NCBI RefSeq assembly: GCF_023078275.1
Contig: NC_062982.1
Coordinates: forward strand, 9,064,501 to 9,128,500
Reading direction: 5' to 3'
DNA: 64,000 nt
Source of the DNA: Leguminivora glycinivorella
Lineage: Eukaryota; Arthropoda; Insecta; Lepidoptera; Tortricidae
Made by a program: the position numbers and the translations under genes
Notes under the pieces: model-generated
What the model was told of the DNA's origin: nothing
The model's input: only the letters and a program-made list of their open reading frames with translations
Databases searched by the model: none
Shown here: positions 54,893-64,000 of the stretch, piece after piece
How positions within the stretch are numbered: the stretch's first letter is position 1
How the letters are laid out: each line of letters starts with the position of its first letter

Positions 54893-55675
54893 CGCCATCA
54901 TGTGTTATATAGACTATCCTTAAGAGGATTGGTCTGTTTCTGTTATTTGTGATGTAGGTCTTTAGAGACGCCATCATGTGTTATATAGACTATCCTTAAG
55001 AGGATTGGTCTGTTTTTGTTATTTGTGATGTAGGTCTTTACAGACGCCATCATGTGTTATATAGACTATCCTTAAGAGGATTGGTCTGTTTTTGTTATTT
55101 GTGATGAAGGTCTTCAGAGACGCCATCATGTGTTACATAGACTTTCCTTAAGAGGATTGTTCTGTTTCTGTTATTTGTGATGGTCTTCAGAGACGCCATC
55201 ATGTGTTATATAGGCTTTCCTTAAGAGGATTGTTCTGTTTCTGTTATTTGTGATGTAGGTCTTCATAGACGCCATCATGTGTTACATAGACTTTCCTTAA
55301 GAGGATTGTTCTGTTTCTGTTATTTGTGATGTAGGTCTTCATAGACGCCATCATGTGTTACATAGACTTTCCTTAAGAGGATTGTTCTGTTTCTGTTATT
55401 GTGATGTAGGTCTTCACAGACGCCATCATATGTTATATAGACTACCCTTACGAGGCTAGTTCTGTTATCTGTGATGTAGGTCTTACAGACGCCATCATGT
55501 GTTATATAGACTATCCTTAAGAGGATTGGTCTGCTTCTGTTATTTGTGATGTAGGTCTTACAGACGCCATCATGTGCTATATAGTCTATCCTTAAGAGGA
55601 TTGTTCTGCTTCTGTTAATTGTGATGAAGGTCTTCAGAGATGCCATCATGTGTTATATAGTCCTTAAGAGGTATA
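54893..55675 (+). repeat. 76-bp tandem array B (about 10-11 units)
   Basis: 'cgccatcatgtgttatatag' recurs at about 54893, 54969, 55045, 55121, 55194, 55270, 55346 and 55421 and on to about 55640. The period is 73-76 bp. The unit includes 'ccttaagaggattggtctgt'. It differs in sequence from array A but has the same period. Confidence 0.95.
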
Positions 55676-57236
55676 TCCTTAAGAGGTTAGCTTGAGACCT
55701 TGTTTGTCAAAAGCATGTTTTATGACCTTAAAGAGTAATGATCTCAAGGTTACCTTGAAAGGATCACTTACATGCATACTTTCCAGAGGTCGCTGGTGAA
55801 ATTACGGTTTCCAATAGAGCGGAGAGAGCAACTGTTCGGAATGCCTAGCTGAACGAATGCATGCTACAGGCTGCGCGACAACCTTGTCATGAAGGGCCAA
55901 CTTCTGCGGTCGTTGCGCTGACAGCCACGAAAGAAGCCGTATCACCGTGGCTTGCGTATGAAGCTTTGATATGGTAATGTGTGTTGTCTTATAGCAAAAT
56001 TGGTGGCTAGTACACATTGATTATTACCATTTATTAATTTTATCATGTTGATAGAAAAAAATAATCAGCGGTTGTTAAAGGTCCTGCCAAGGAACAGCCA
56101 TGTATTCTGCTTAATATATATTCATGAAAAAAAAAATTACATGACAATATTTTGTATTGATTGTCATTGTTTATTACTAAATTATTTAACGGCTATGTAA
56201 GCCGGATCTGTAATTGAGAGCATCGACTATGCCAATTGTACATTAATTTCTCGTAACCTTATCATGTTACTTGAACGACAGTTGTGTTGTACTGATTCTA
56301 TCACCTACTGGCTTAGTTCCAAGGAAAAAATATCACGTTCTCGTTACATTAAGGAACTTAGTATTTCCCATGTATGTTACAGAGCTTCTTAACAAGAGCT
56401 TGTGCTGTGTTGGAAGGTGGCTATGATCACGCATAGGGTGTGTCATGTTAACCTCTCACGAGTTGTACGCCTTCTTGCGCATGTGGGGAGCTTCACAGCC
56501 TACAGTGACGAAGCCAACTGTGAGTTTGTTCCATGTATTTGCTATTTAAACGACGCCAATCATCATTATTATATTGAGCGGTTGGTTAGTTTGGAATGCA
56601 CCGCTCCCGTAAGTCTTAACTTAAAGCATAAATGGCATAATACTTGCCTGAAAATAAATGAAATGTATTGATGGGTGAAGTTATTTACAAGCAAATATTA
56701 GATGGTGTTTTGTACACCAGTAATTACCTGCCCGCCGCTAGATGTCATCTATTTTACATAATTAATTTGACTAATATATAGTATCGATCATGGCGGTAAA
56801 ACATGTACTTTTCGTACCATCGCACCTTAATAGTTTTAAAGCCTTACTGGCTGTGGAGTTGTTAAATAATGACCTGACTTACTTGTACTAGGCTAGTCTG
56901 GTCATGCAATCTTGAGTTTAGTTATGTCATTACTATGATTCGACTATAAAATGAGACCAATTACATATCTTGGTGTAAGTTAGTCTTAAACTACACCGGC
57001 CGTTTCCAACGGTTCTCGAGTTAATCACTTCAAAGGACCAGGGCCTGAGTGTATAGCTGGAGTATACAAAGTTCTTGTTCACTTTGCAGAAAAGAAAAGA
57101 ACAAATGAACAGATGAAGTCTACCGCCACCAGTTGGAGGCGCAGCCTGCTTCGGCTGCGTTGACTGCGGCAGTCATCAGTAGCAGCATGGATAGCAGAGA
57201 CCTTCGGGACGAAAGGTCAAGGTCAGAATGGGCGAA
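55676..57236. other. Unique interior of the LTR element, nothing recognised
   Basis: No coding potential, tRNA or repeat was seen. The last 40 bases before the right LTR ('gggacgaaaggtcaagg', 'cagaatgggcgaa') are purine-rich, as a polypurine tract would be. Confidence 0.45.
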
Positions 57237-57406
57237 TGTAAGGACATCACTAGTCGCTGGTCCCCATCCCTAGGCATCGCTGTCAACTGGGCGTCAGACG
57301 GACTGGAAGCTTCCATTGGGAGCGTTTGTCAATAAGATTGTATTTTGAGATTCCGTTCAATAAACTGTATAATTAATAGTGGTATCCTGGTGTTTTTACT
57401 CTAACA
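57237..57406 (+). repeat. Right LTR, 170 bp
   Basis: Identical to 51351-51520. It is followed directly by 'tttcag' and the truncated RTE element. Confidence 0.88.
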
Positions 57407-58145
57407 TTTCAGTATTAGTATTGATGAATATGAGATGAATATGTCCAAGACTAAAGTAATGACGAACATCTCTGGTGATTCGGTCTCAACCATTATGGTG
57501 GGGAACGAAGAGCTAGAGTCTGTCAAGCATTACGTGTATCTTGGACATATTCTATCTTTTGACAAAACACACCAGGAGCAGGAGATCTCGAGGAGAACCC
57601 AGCTGGGTTGGGCGGCATTCAACAAGTTGGCGGACATCCTCAAACCTGTTAACATTCCACAATGCCTGAAGACTCGCCTCTTTAACCAATGTGTCCTGCC
57701 CACCATGACCTACGGTGCCGAAACATGGACGCTCACTAAAAAGGCTGTGCATAAGATCCGAGTTGCACAGAGAGCCATGGAGCGCGCCATGCTCGGTATC
57801 AAGATTCAAGATCGGGTGAGGAATGCCGAGATCCGTCGTCGCACCAAGGTGCTAGACGTGGGTTTCGTCATTACCAAACTAAAATGGAGTTGGGCGGGAC
57901 ATGTTGCTAGGCAGAGTGATGGCAGATGGACTAAAATGTTAACAGAATGGTGGCCGCTCACAGATGTAAGAAGCGCTTGGCATCCGTTGGCTCGTTGGGT
58001 GGACGACATCCGGAAAATTGCGGGCCACAACTGGATGAGACTAGCTCAGGACCGGGACAAGTGGCGTACTAGAAGAGAGGCCTATGCTCAGCAGTGGGCG
58101 ATAAAGGGCTGATATGATGATGATGATGATGATGATTGATTGAAG
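57407..58145 (+). mobile_element. RTE-type LINE, 5'-truncated
   Basis: An open frame at 57435-58112 (225 codons) matches the C-terminal third of RTE/BovB-type reverse transcriptases: MNMSKTKVMTN, YVYLGHILSFDKTHQEQEI, MTYGAETWTLTKKAVHKIRV and WVDDIRKIAGHNW. A stop and a (GATGAT) tail at about 58114-58137 follow. The catalytic part of the polymerase is missing, so it cannot move by itself. The frame is free of stops and the copy is probably young. Its last 80 bp recur at 20375-20453. Confidence 0.88.
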
Positions 58146-58298
58146 GTAACCTAAGGTTCAACATCGTTCCTCCCCGCAACCGCAATACTCTGTCTTAGCT
58201 AACCATCGCTAGACGTTATGCCCTTGTAATAAGGATTACAAATGTACAGTGACAGTTGTCCGGTATGACTCATAGATTTATATATTATTAAGCTAGAT

Positions 58299-58715
58299 TG
58301 AGTTGTTAGGCCAAAAAGTGTGTCCACATGAGAGGGTAAAGTTGGGGCTGGTGTCCCTCTCGCACTTATTGCCACTGTCAAAATTATTTGAATGACGTCA
58401 TCACTGTCATTATTTGGGGATACCAGTCAATATTCAAAGTTACTACCAAATCTACTAATACCGAATGAAAGGTTTTTTTAATTGCGCAAATCATTGGTTT
58501 TTTGGTTTCATAATAATGACTTACCAATTCGCTACAAGGTATTAATATCCTTGCCTCGATATAATACAAAAACATTTAAGAAGTTTATTAAGTTAGTTAT
58601 CATACAGGTAAAAACACTACTACTATAGTAATCTCTTTAACACTGGTCACACGTGCGAGAGGGACACCAGCCCCAACTTTGACCCTCTCATGTGGATACA
58701 CTTTTACTATCCTAA
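58299..58715. mobile_element. Inverted-repeat element with CACATGAGAGGGT arms
   Basis: 'cacatgagagggtaaagttg' and 'ggctggtgtccctctcgcac' at the left are mirrored by 'gtgcgagagggacaccagcc' and 'gaccctctcatgtgg' at the right. About 280 bp of unrelated AT-rich DNA lies between. Confidence 0.82.
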
Positions 58716-59009
58716 TAAGAACGTTTTTCTGCACCGGTGATAAAGTTCAATTTATTATAGCAAAAAAAGTGTGAGCTCAGTCCCTATTGAAAGTCCATGG
58801 TATGACTCAATGAAAAATTGGCTAAATAGTAATCGGAAAACAAGCAAAAAGGGTAGAATATATTTCTATAAGTTATTTCGTTGGATTACATTACAAAATG
58901 AATGTATAATACATTATAATACTCGTTGTAATTGTATAGATTTAAATAAATAATTTTATTAGTTTAAATTAATGACCGTCAAGGAACAAAAACTAATTGA
59001 GTCGCTATT

Positions 59010-59149
59010 AGACCGTTTTCACATTATCCGATCCGATAACGGATGTCGGAAGGATATCAATAGATGAATCCAAGATTCCGCCTGTAATGTATGGGATATC
59101 GGTCCGACATCCGATATCGGATCGGATAATGCAAAAACGCACTTAGGTC
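59010..59149. mobile_element. MITE with AGACCGTTTTCACATTATCC ends
   Basis: 'cattatccgatccgata' faces 'tatcggatcggataatg', and 'ggatgtcgg' / 'ccgacatcc' continue inward. 140 bp in all. Confidence 0.8.
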
Positions 59150-60120
59150 TACATTTTACACTTTTGAAAACCAAGATTAATTAGAGTCAGTTGTATGGTC
59201 GGTATGTAGTGTAAATAAAAAGTCGAAAAGTAGTAGGTTCTTTCTATACTTTTTGCTATGTATTTTATATTTCAATAGGCAGGCTTCTGTACCCATATTA
59301 CAGTACTTTCAATATGTGCTATCCTATAATTAAATTCGGACACTCGCGTAGACACTTCTAATATTATTTGAATGGCATTACCAACATTAAATCTCCTTTT
59401 GAAAATAAATTTTAAAGAATATCCCACTATCAGATCAGAGCCACTGGTATTTAATTTAAAACAAATGCCTATAATAAATAAATCCGATTAACCTTTGGGT
59501 TGTCTGCTGTCGAATTTAATTATTTTCATAGAAAATATTTTAATTTGTATCCTTCCAGCTCGAGATTCTTGGAAGCCCTGTAAATTTTTCTTTGTGACAA
59601 GATATGACATGTCAGGAAATTTACACATACATACATTTATTGTAATAAACGTAGTACAAGTGACCAAGATAAAGATGATACAGTAGGGTATTTTTAAAGT
59701 TTATGTAATGAAGAAGTAAAATTGCGGCCTTTTTTAGGTATTTCTATTTATGGAATAAATTGGAAATATCTAATACCTACATATTATATATTAGTAGCGG
59801 CTCCATTCGTTCAATATTCGTTCGCAATTCATTTTGACATTTAAGTCATTTGAGCATATTATGACAAAAGATATTTTGATAAAGAGTTTTTAGTGTGTCA
59901 CAGTTCCATTTGCAATTTTGATACTTAGGTCTTTATACACTAAGTTGGTTATGGCATGAACGATTTTTTCCTAAGCAGATAAGAAGTTAACGTTATTAGC
60001 ATCAACAAGAATGTTATAAATGCAATTTAGACCCAGATTTTTAAAACATTTAATGTCATTGCAGTAGCTTGTACTTATCAACTTATAATATAAATAAAAC
60101 ATAAAAAAAATGAATTAAAA
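59150..60120. other. Non-coding AT-rich DNA, nothing recognised
   Basis: Only short, low-complexity open frames; no repeat boundary or RNA could be supported. Confidence 0.4.
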
Positions 60121-60127
60121 AAGCTGT

Positions 60128-60230
60128 ACCATCTACGACCTACGTATGCGACGACTGAGATTTGAACCCGTGACCTGTGGCTTGTAAGTCTAACGATAAT
60201 CGCCGGGGCTATACCTGGCCGTGACAAATG
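60128..60230 (-). mobile_element. tRNA-like SINE head
   Basis: On the minus strand: 'gtcacggccaggtatagccc', then box B 'gggttcaaatctcag'. The order is that of a tRNA-derived SINE, but it is a different family from the other copies in the window. Confidence 0.45.
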
Positions 60231-60469
60231 GGTCGAAATTAGACTTTGCATAGCTTTCGCGTGTTTGTAACAAGCGTTGCTTCAACGATTCTGAAGAATG
60301 GAAGAATACATTTCACAAGATGACGGAAATCTGTCAAATGGTAGGTAATCTGTCAAATGGTAATGGTAGGTAGAAGAGAAAAACGTGAGATAGATGTATG
60401 TACTGACAAGTATATACTCTTTTCGACGACTGTCAAATCGCATGCCTAAAATAAATATGTAATTTTTAG

Positions 60470-61385
60470 GGTTCCGTACCTCAAAGAGGAAAAACGGAAC
60501 CCTTATAGGATCACTCGTGTGTCTGTCTGTCCCTCTGTTACAGCCGATTTCTCCGAAACTACTGGACCGATTTACTTGAAATTTGGTACACATATGTAAA
60601 CCTGTGGCCCAAAGACGGACATGTAATTTAATTAAATGAAATTTAATCATAGGGGTCACTTTTGGGGGGTAAACTTGAAAATTAAAAATCAAAGTTATTA
60701 AAACTATATTGTGTTATATATCAAATGAAAGAGCATTTCATGAGCATTTGAAATATATTTTTTTTTAATTTTTAATTTTTGTACTTTAGGAGTAATTTAA
60801 GAAAATAGACAAAAAATTACCATTCCCCCCCCCTTATCTCCGAAACTACTTAGCGTAAAATTTTCAAAAAAATACACGAGATAGCCCTCTACCTGTAGAT
60901 TACAGGAAAACCTATTAGAAATCTACAGTCAAGCGTAAGTCGGACTTACGAGAAAAAAACTCAAATTAAGATTTTCACTCACTGACGCTGCAAGCAGTTA
61001 CTAAACGTCTTAAAATTTTATAAGCGTGATGGACAGGTAGAAAGAAATTCATTTCTGTCTTTTTCTTTTTAGAAATTGTTCAATTTTTTTTTCATTTGCC
61101 AAAATGACTTAAGTTCCTACTAAAAAGGAGGCGCTTAAGACCGTTTGTAAGTGGACTGAGCAAAATTTTGTTCAAATCGGTCCAAAAAAGGTCTCTGTTG
61201 ACGAAAACATAGAATTTGTGGCAACGACAGCCCAAATCTGAAGTCCATTTTGCTCTATCTCTTATCGTTTCCGAGATATATACGTAAAGTCTTGTAAGTG
61301 CGAAAAGTTAACTTTGCCATCACAGTCGTTCAGGCGCTCATGAGTTCTTTGTATGGAAAAGTCGAAAACCGACTCGCACTTGACC
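60470..61385 (-). mobile_element. Non-coding element, AGGGTTCCGTA to CCGACTCGCACTTG
   Basis: It is related to 16310-16800 in the opposite orientation: 'agggttccgtacctcaaag', 'cggaacccttataggatcac' and 'gtctgtctgtccctctgtta' at the left, and 'aaaaccgactcgcacttgac' at the right. A C10 run lies at about 60825. Confidence 0.6.
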
Positions 61386-61592
61386 AATGTTCATAGAACG
61401 TGTTGTGGTTTTTTACGCGGGTCCGCGACTGACGACGTTCGAATGTTTTGTTCGGAAATGTTTGAGGGTGGTTTCTTTGAAACGTCGCCGGTGGCGGGTG
61501 GTTCGACGGGCGAAGGTCACACGCCGCACGCGACGGTCTGTATTCGTTTTGTACAATAGCAACGGACGGCGGGTGGCGTCTTGATATGGAAA

Positions 61593-61718
61593 ATGACTGA
61601 CTTCACTAAAGATAATGATGAACTCATTGAGGTAGTACTAGAGAGGACACTGCGAGCAAAACGTTTGCGCTACAAACATAAGTCCATTGGACTTATGTTT
61701 CTGCCTGCACACAAATAA
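61593..61718 (+). CDS. Small open frame, 41 codons, upstream of the THAP-like start
   Basis: It reads MTDFTKDNDELIEVVLERTL, then a basic stretch RAKRLRYKHKS, and stops 9 bases before the THAP-like ATG. It lies at the 3' edge of a CG-rich block (61390-61580). It could be an upstream open frame, a first exon with donor GAG/GTAGTA, or chance. Not recognised. Confidence 0.2.
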   Translation: MTDFTKDNDELIEVVLERTLRAKRLRYKHKSIGLMFLPAHK

Positions 61719-61727
61719 AATGTAAAA

Positions 61728-61803
61728 ATGCCTTCCTGCGCAACAAGATGCTGTTTAAGCCATACGAGAAAATCGAATAAAACTGACGTGTCACATTTCA
61801 TCG
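61728..61803 (+). CDS. Candidate first exon of a THAP zinc-finger protein
   Basis: It reads MPSCATRCCLSHTRKSNKTD then VSHFI, followed by a donor G/GTTAGT. THAP domains start with MPxC, a second Cys three or four residues on and a Lys/Ser-rich loop leading to a His-Phe pair, as here (Cys4 and Cys8, HF at 23-24). The remaining zinc ligands (C-x2-H) would be on a later exon, which was not found within the window. THAP proteins bind DNA and are related to P-element transposases. Confidence 0.4.
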
Positions 61804-62209
61804 GTTAGTATACACGCTATGTTAATCGATCTTTATTTAAGTAATTATTTCAATGAAGGGACGCGCTCCTCAAACGCGAAGCTATCGCTGCCATTTTGTT
61901 GAACGAAATCATAGATTAATCGCATCATAATCGCACAGACTTGACATGTAGGTAATGAAGTATAGTAATTGTGATTATATTCTGTTTGTAATATATAAAA
62001 GAGAAATGTTAAATTTATTTCACGTTATACTTATGAATACTACACAGTTCTAACACGAGTTGTAATCGATATTTTCATACAATAATAACCTATGATTTTC
62101 TTCAAGAGCAATTAAAGTAGGTATATGAAAAAAATCAATAATGTATTTTTGTTTCACTTAGTAGAACTTAAACATAGCACAATGTATGATAGTGCTAAAA
62201 TTAAACTAC

Positions 62210-62356
62210 TTACCCCCTTATTCATAAACGTTCACTAAAGTTATCAAGCCGATAAAGTTCGTTTGTCCCTTTCTATCACACCAATACGCCGAAAAGGGAC
62301 AAACGAACTTTATCGGCTTGATAACTTTAGTGTGCGTTTATGAATAAAGGGGTTAG
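62210..62356. mobile_element. Palindromic MITE with CCCCCTTATTCATAAACG ends
   Basis: 'actaaagttatcaagccgat' and 'aaagttcgtttgtccctttc' are mirrored almost exactly on the right, around a loop 'tatcacaccaatacgccga'. Confidence 0.9.
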
Positions 62357-62814
62357 TATTTTACAAAAAGTATAAAAAAAAGGTCTACACTAAGAGTGTC
62401 GCGTCTAGGTGGTCATTGGTCAAGTCTTACTCTATGACACGGTACCTCCCCACGCATGCGCCGCGCGCTGCCGGCCGGAGCACAGACTTTGTTTGGGGTG
62501 TAATTTCTAGTATGTTAGTACATAGTAATTCAATGGATGAATTGTACTTCTGTGATCTGTTTTCGATATACTTAATCGAATATATGATATATGATGTAAA
62601 TTTTTCTTTACTACAATGAAAGTGTTTGAGTACCAAGTTAAAAATTTCACTTTCTTTTTGCCGGTTTCATACAAAAATATCGTTTGACTGTCTCTTTTTT
62701 TGGGTAATATCAATATTTATATGGAAACGGATTAAGTCGCGTATAATCTTCTTCCTCTAAGAATTACAATGTAAGTATTTTTGCATTCATTTTGATCAGA
62801 GCACAACACAACAG

Positions 62815-63300
62815 TTCAAAAATCAGTCTACCAGAGCTTCTGAGTTCCGTCGCCGACGACGGGTGACCAAGGGTCAGAAAACCCACGCACCCGCGACCGA
62901 CAGCGTGTGGTACAGCGGCACATGCGGCTCACATCCAAACATTCCAAACGCCGCCGGGCGCGTGTGACGGGCCAGAGAAACCAGGGCCTTAGGGCTAGGT
63001 GATTATCGCCGCGCCGCAGAGGACGCGCTGAGGGGGGGGCGGTGCCTACAGCAGTTGTAGTTGTATGCATACCTAGCTCACGCACACAGACGCGTCCGCT
63101 GGCGCCGCCAGGGGCGGCTCACTCCGCTATCCTATCGCCGCGCTACAAGTATATCCTGGCGGCACGAGCTGTGGCCGCGAGTTCGCGGCTTACTCAGGGG
63201 TGGCGCACATTCTCACGGAATGCACGTTCGCACTTTCTATTGTTACTTTACGTCGCGAGGTTTCTTAAGCGATGTCCGCGGGTGGAATGGCTAATAATAC
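62815..63300. other. CG-rich, repeat-poor segment
   Basis: It is markedly richer in CG than its surroundings, with several overlapping short open frames on both strands, none of which resembles a known protein. It may be a promoter or first exon, for example of the homeobox gene (minus) or another gene. The assignment is open. Confidence 0.35.
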
Positions 63301-63329
63301 TAAATTAAATAGACATATTGAATAAAATA

Positions 63330-63475
63330 AATACCAAAAGATATTCTTATACAGATCTACTACTGATTAAGTCCCACGGAAAAGTTCAATAAGGCTTGTG
63401 ATGTTGGAACCTTGAACAAAAATATATAAATACAGCGTATATACCTAGAAAGTACTCAAGACTTGAATATAATAA
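63330..63475 (-). mobile_element. Decayed SINE tail
   Basis: 'cttatacagatctac', 'gattaagtcccacgg' and 'aataaggcttgtg' follow the order of the SINE body at 22430-22520. The tRNA head is missing. Confidence 0.45.
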
Positions 63476-64000
63476 TATAACATTTAATGTGAGTATTAAT
63501 TCGTTTGGATCCATTGGTAACCCTATCACCGGACGCCGCGCACGTGCGGCTCGTTTCTTTGTAAGAATGTTGTAGGTATTTAAAAAGGCGGCATTTCGGA
63601 AACATCAAAGCAGTGGGCCTTCTTTACTTGTGCTATTATATATTCTGTGGCGCCGCGCCGGTGTCCACGTGCGCTCTCTGCAGTGTGCGCTGCCGCTGCC
63701 ACGAAACGTTTACCTACTCCGTGTAATACTGATAAAAGAAAGTATTGACATGAATTCACACGTTTCGGAAATGACTGTAGGTATTTTAAATATTTTAGCA
63801 AATATTTTAGCTCTTATTGCCTATTATACAATATACATACCTACTATGGCAACTCTATCAAAGCGCAGAATATGCAGAAGCCACATGGTGGTCTGCGACA
63901 GAAACTCAATAGATATTTTCAGAGTTTTTAAAATAAGTACCTAAGTAGGTACGTGAAGTAACATGGTAAATTAAAAAAATATCATTAGATACTTATTGCG
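63476..64000. other. Non-coding DNA, nothing recognised
   Basis: Contains CG-rich patches at 63525-63555 and 63645-63705 and an open frame of 104 codons (63630-63944) without recognisable similarity. Confidence 0.35.

Larger units (their letters stand above)
51351..57406 (+). mobile_element. 6.06-kb LTR element without recognisable genes
   Basis: Two 170-bp direct repeats starting TGTAAGG and ending CTAACA bound it, and they are identical by eye. The interior (5.7 kb) has no long open frame and no gag, protease, reverse transcriptase or integrase motif. It does contain two 76-bp tandem arrays and a LINE tail. No clear primer binding site (TGG start) follows the left LTR, and the flanks (acgtac and tttcag) do not form a target duplication. 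It would be a large non-autonomous derivative, or a deletion or recombination product. Confidence 0.75.

Noticed and set aside
55320..55649. 109-codon repetitive open frame on the minus strand
   Set aside because: It is a translation of the 76-bp tandem array B; the repeats of 'THDGV' arise from the DNA repeat, and a one-base change in unit length breaks the frame.
60282..60692. 136-codon open frame on the minus strand
   Set aside because: It lies in the non-coding element at 60470-61385 and its flank; the translation has no recognisable domain and includes the simple 'gtctgtctgtccctc' tract.
62828..63308. Overlapping open frames on both strands
   Set aside because: High CG content lengthens chance frames; none shows a domain, signal peptide or splice pattern that favours one.

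Overview
The window is nuclear DNA from an insect, almost certainly a moth or butterfly. It is AT-rich and intron-rich, and crowded with tRNA-headed SINEs, LINE tails ending in TTCTA or GATGAT repeats, and dozens of short palindromic transposons of lepidopteran type. The one nearly complete gene encodes an insect GH20 enzyme. All calls come from reading the sequence; no database search was possible.

Layout. 1-21,120 is non-coding, with a possible promoter and 5' non-coding exon near 2.2-2.77 kb. It holds many MITEs and a 4.2-kb element (10,160-14,375) built around two opposed arrays of a 100-bp minisatellite. 21,121-44,114 (+) is a nine-exon gene for a secreted beta-N-acetylglucosaminidase of 601 residues, with a signal peptide, the HMGGDE catalytic motif and a C-terminal Cys. 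Its introns are full of transposons. Five of its exons (2, 6, 7, 8 and 9) are each followed by one or more broken copies of themselves. 44,115-49,108 holds nested MITEs, including a 108-bp one between TTAA sites, and a 1.8-kb foldback element with a tRNA-like sequence in its loop. 49,109-50,164 (-) carries the last two coding exons of a paired-class (Q50) homeobox gene, split at homeodomain position 46/47; its 5' exons are not seen in the window.

51,351-57,406 is a 6.06-kb LTR element with two identical 170-bp LTRs. No gag or pol was recognised inside it, but it has two unrelated tandem arrays with the same 76-bp period. It is followed directly by a 5'-truncated RTE-type LINE. 58,146-64,000 is mostly MITEs and a low-copy CG-rich stretch. 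It includes a short candidate first exon for a THAP zinc-finger protein (61,728-61,803).

The glycosidase would trim terminal GlcNAc from chitin fragments or glycans outside the cell or in the secretory pathway. The homeobox gene is a separate neighbour on the opposite strand, and nothing in the sequence links the two functionally. The features that stand out are the exon 'echoes', the opposed minisatellite arrays, the coding-free LTR element and the tRNA-bearing foldbacks.
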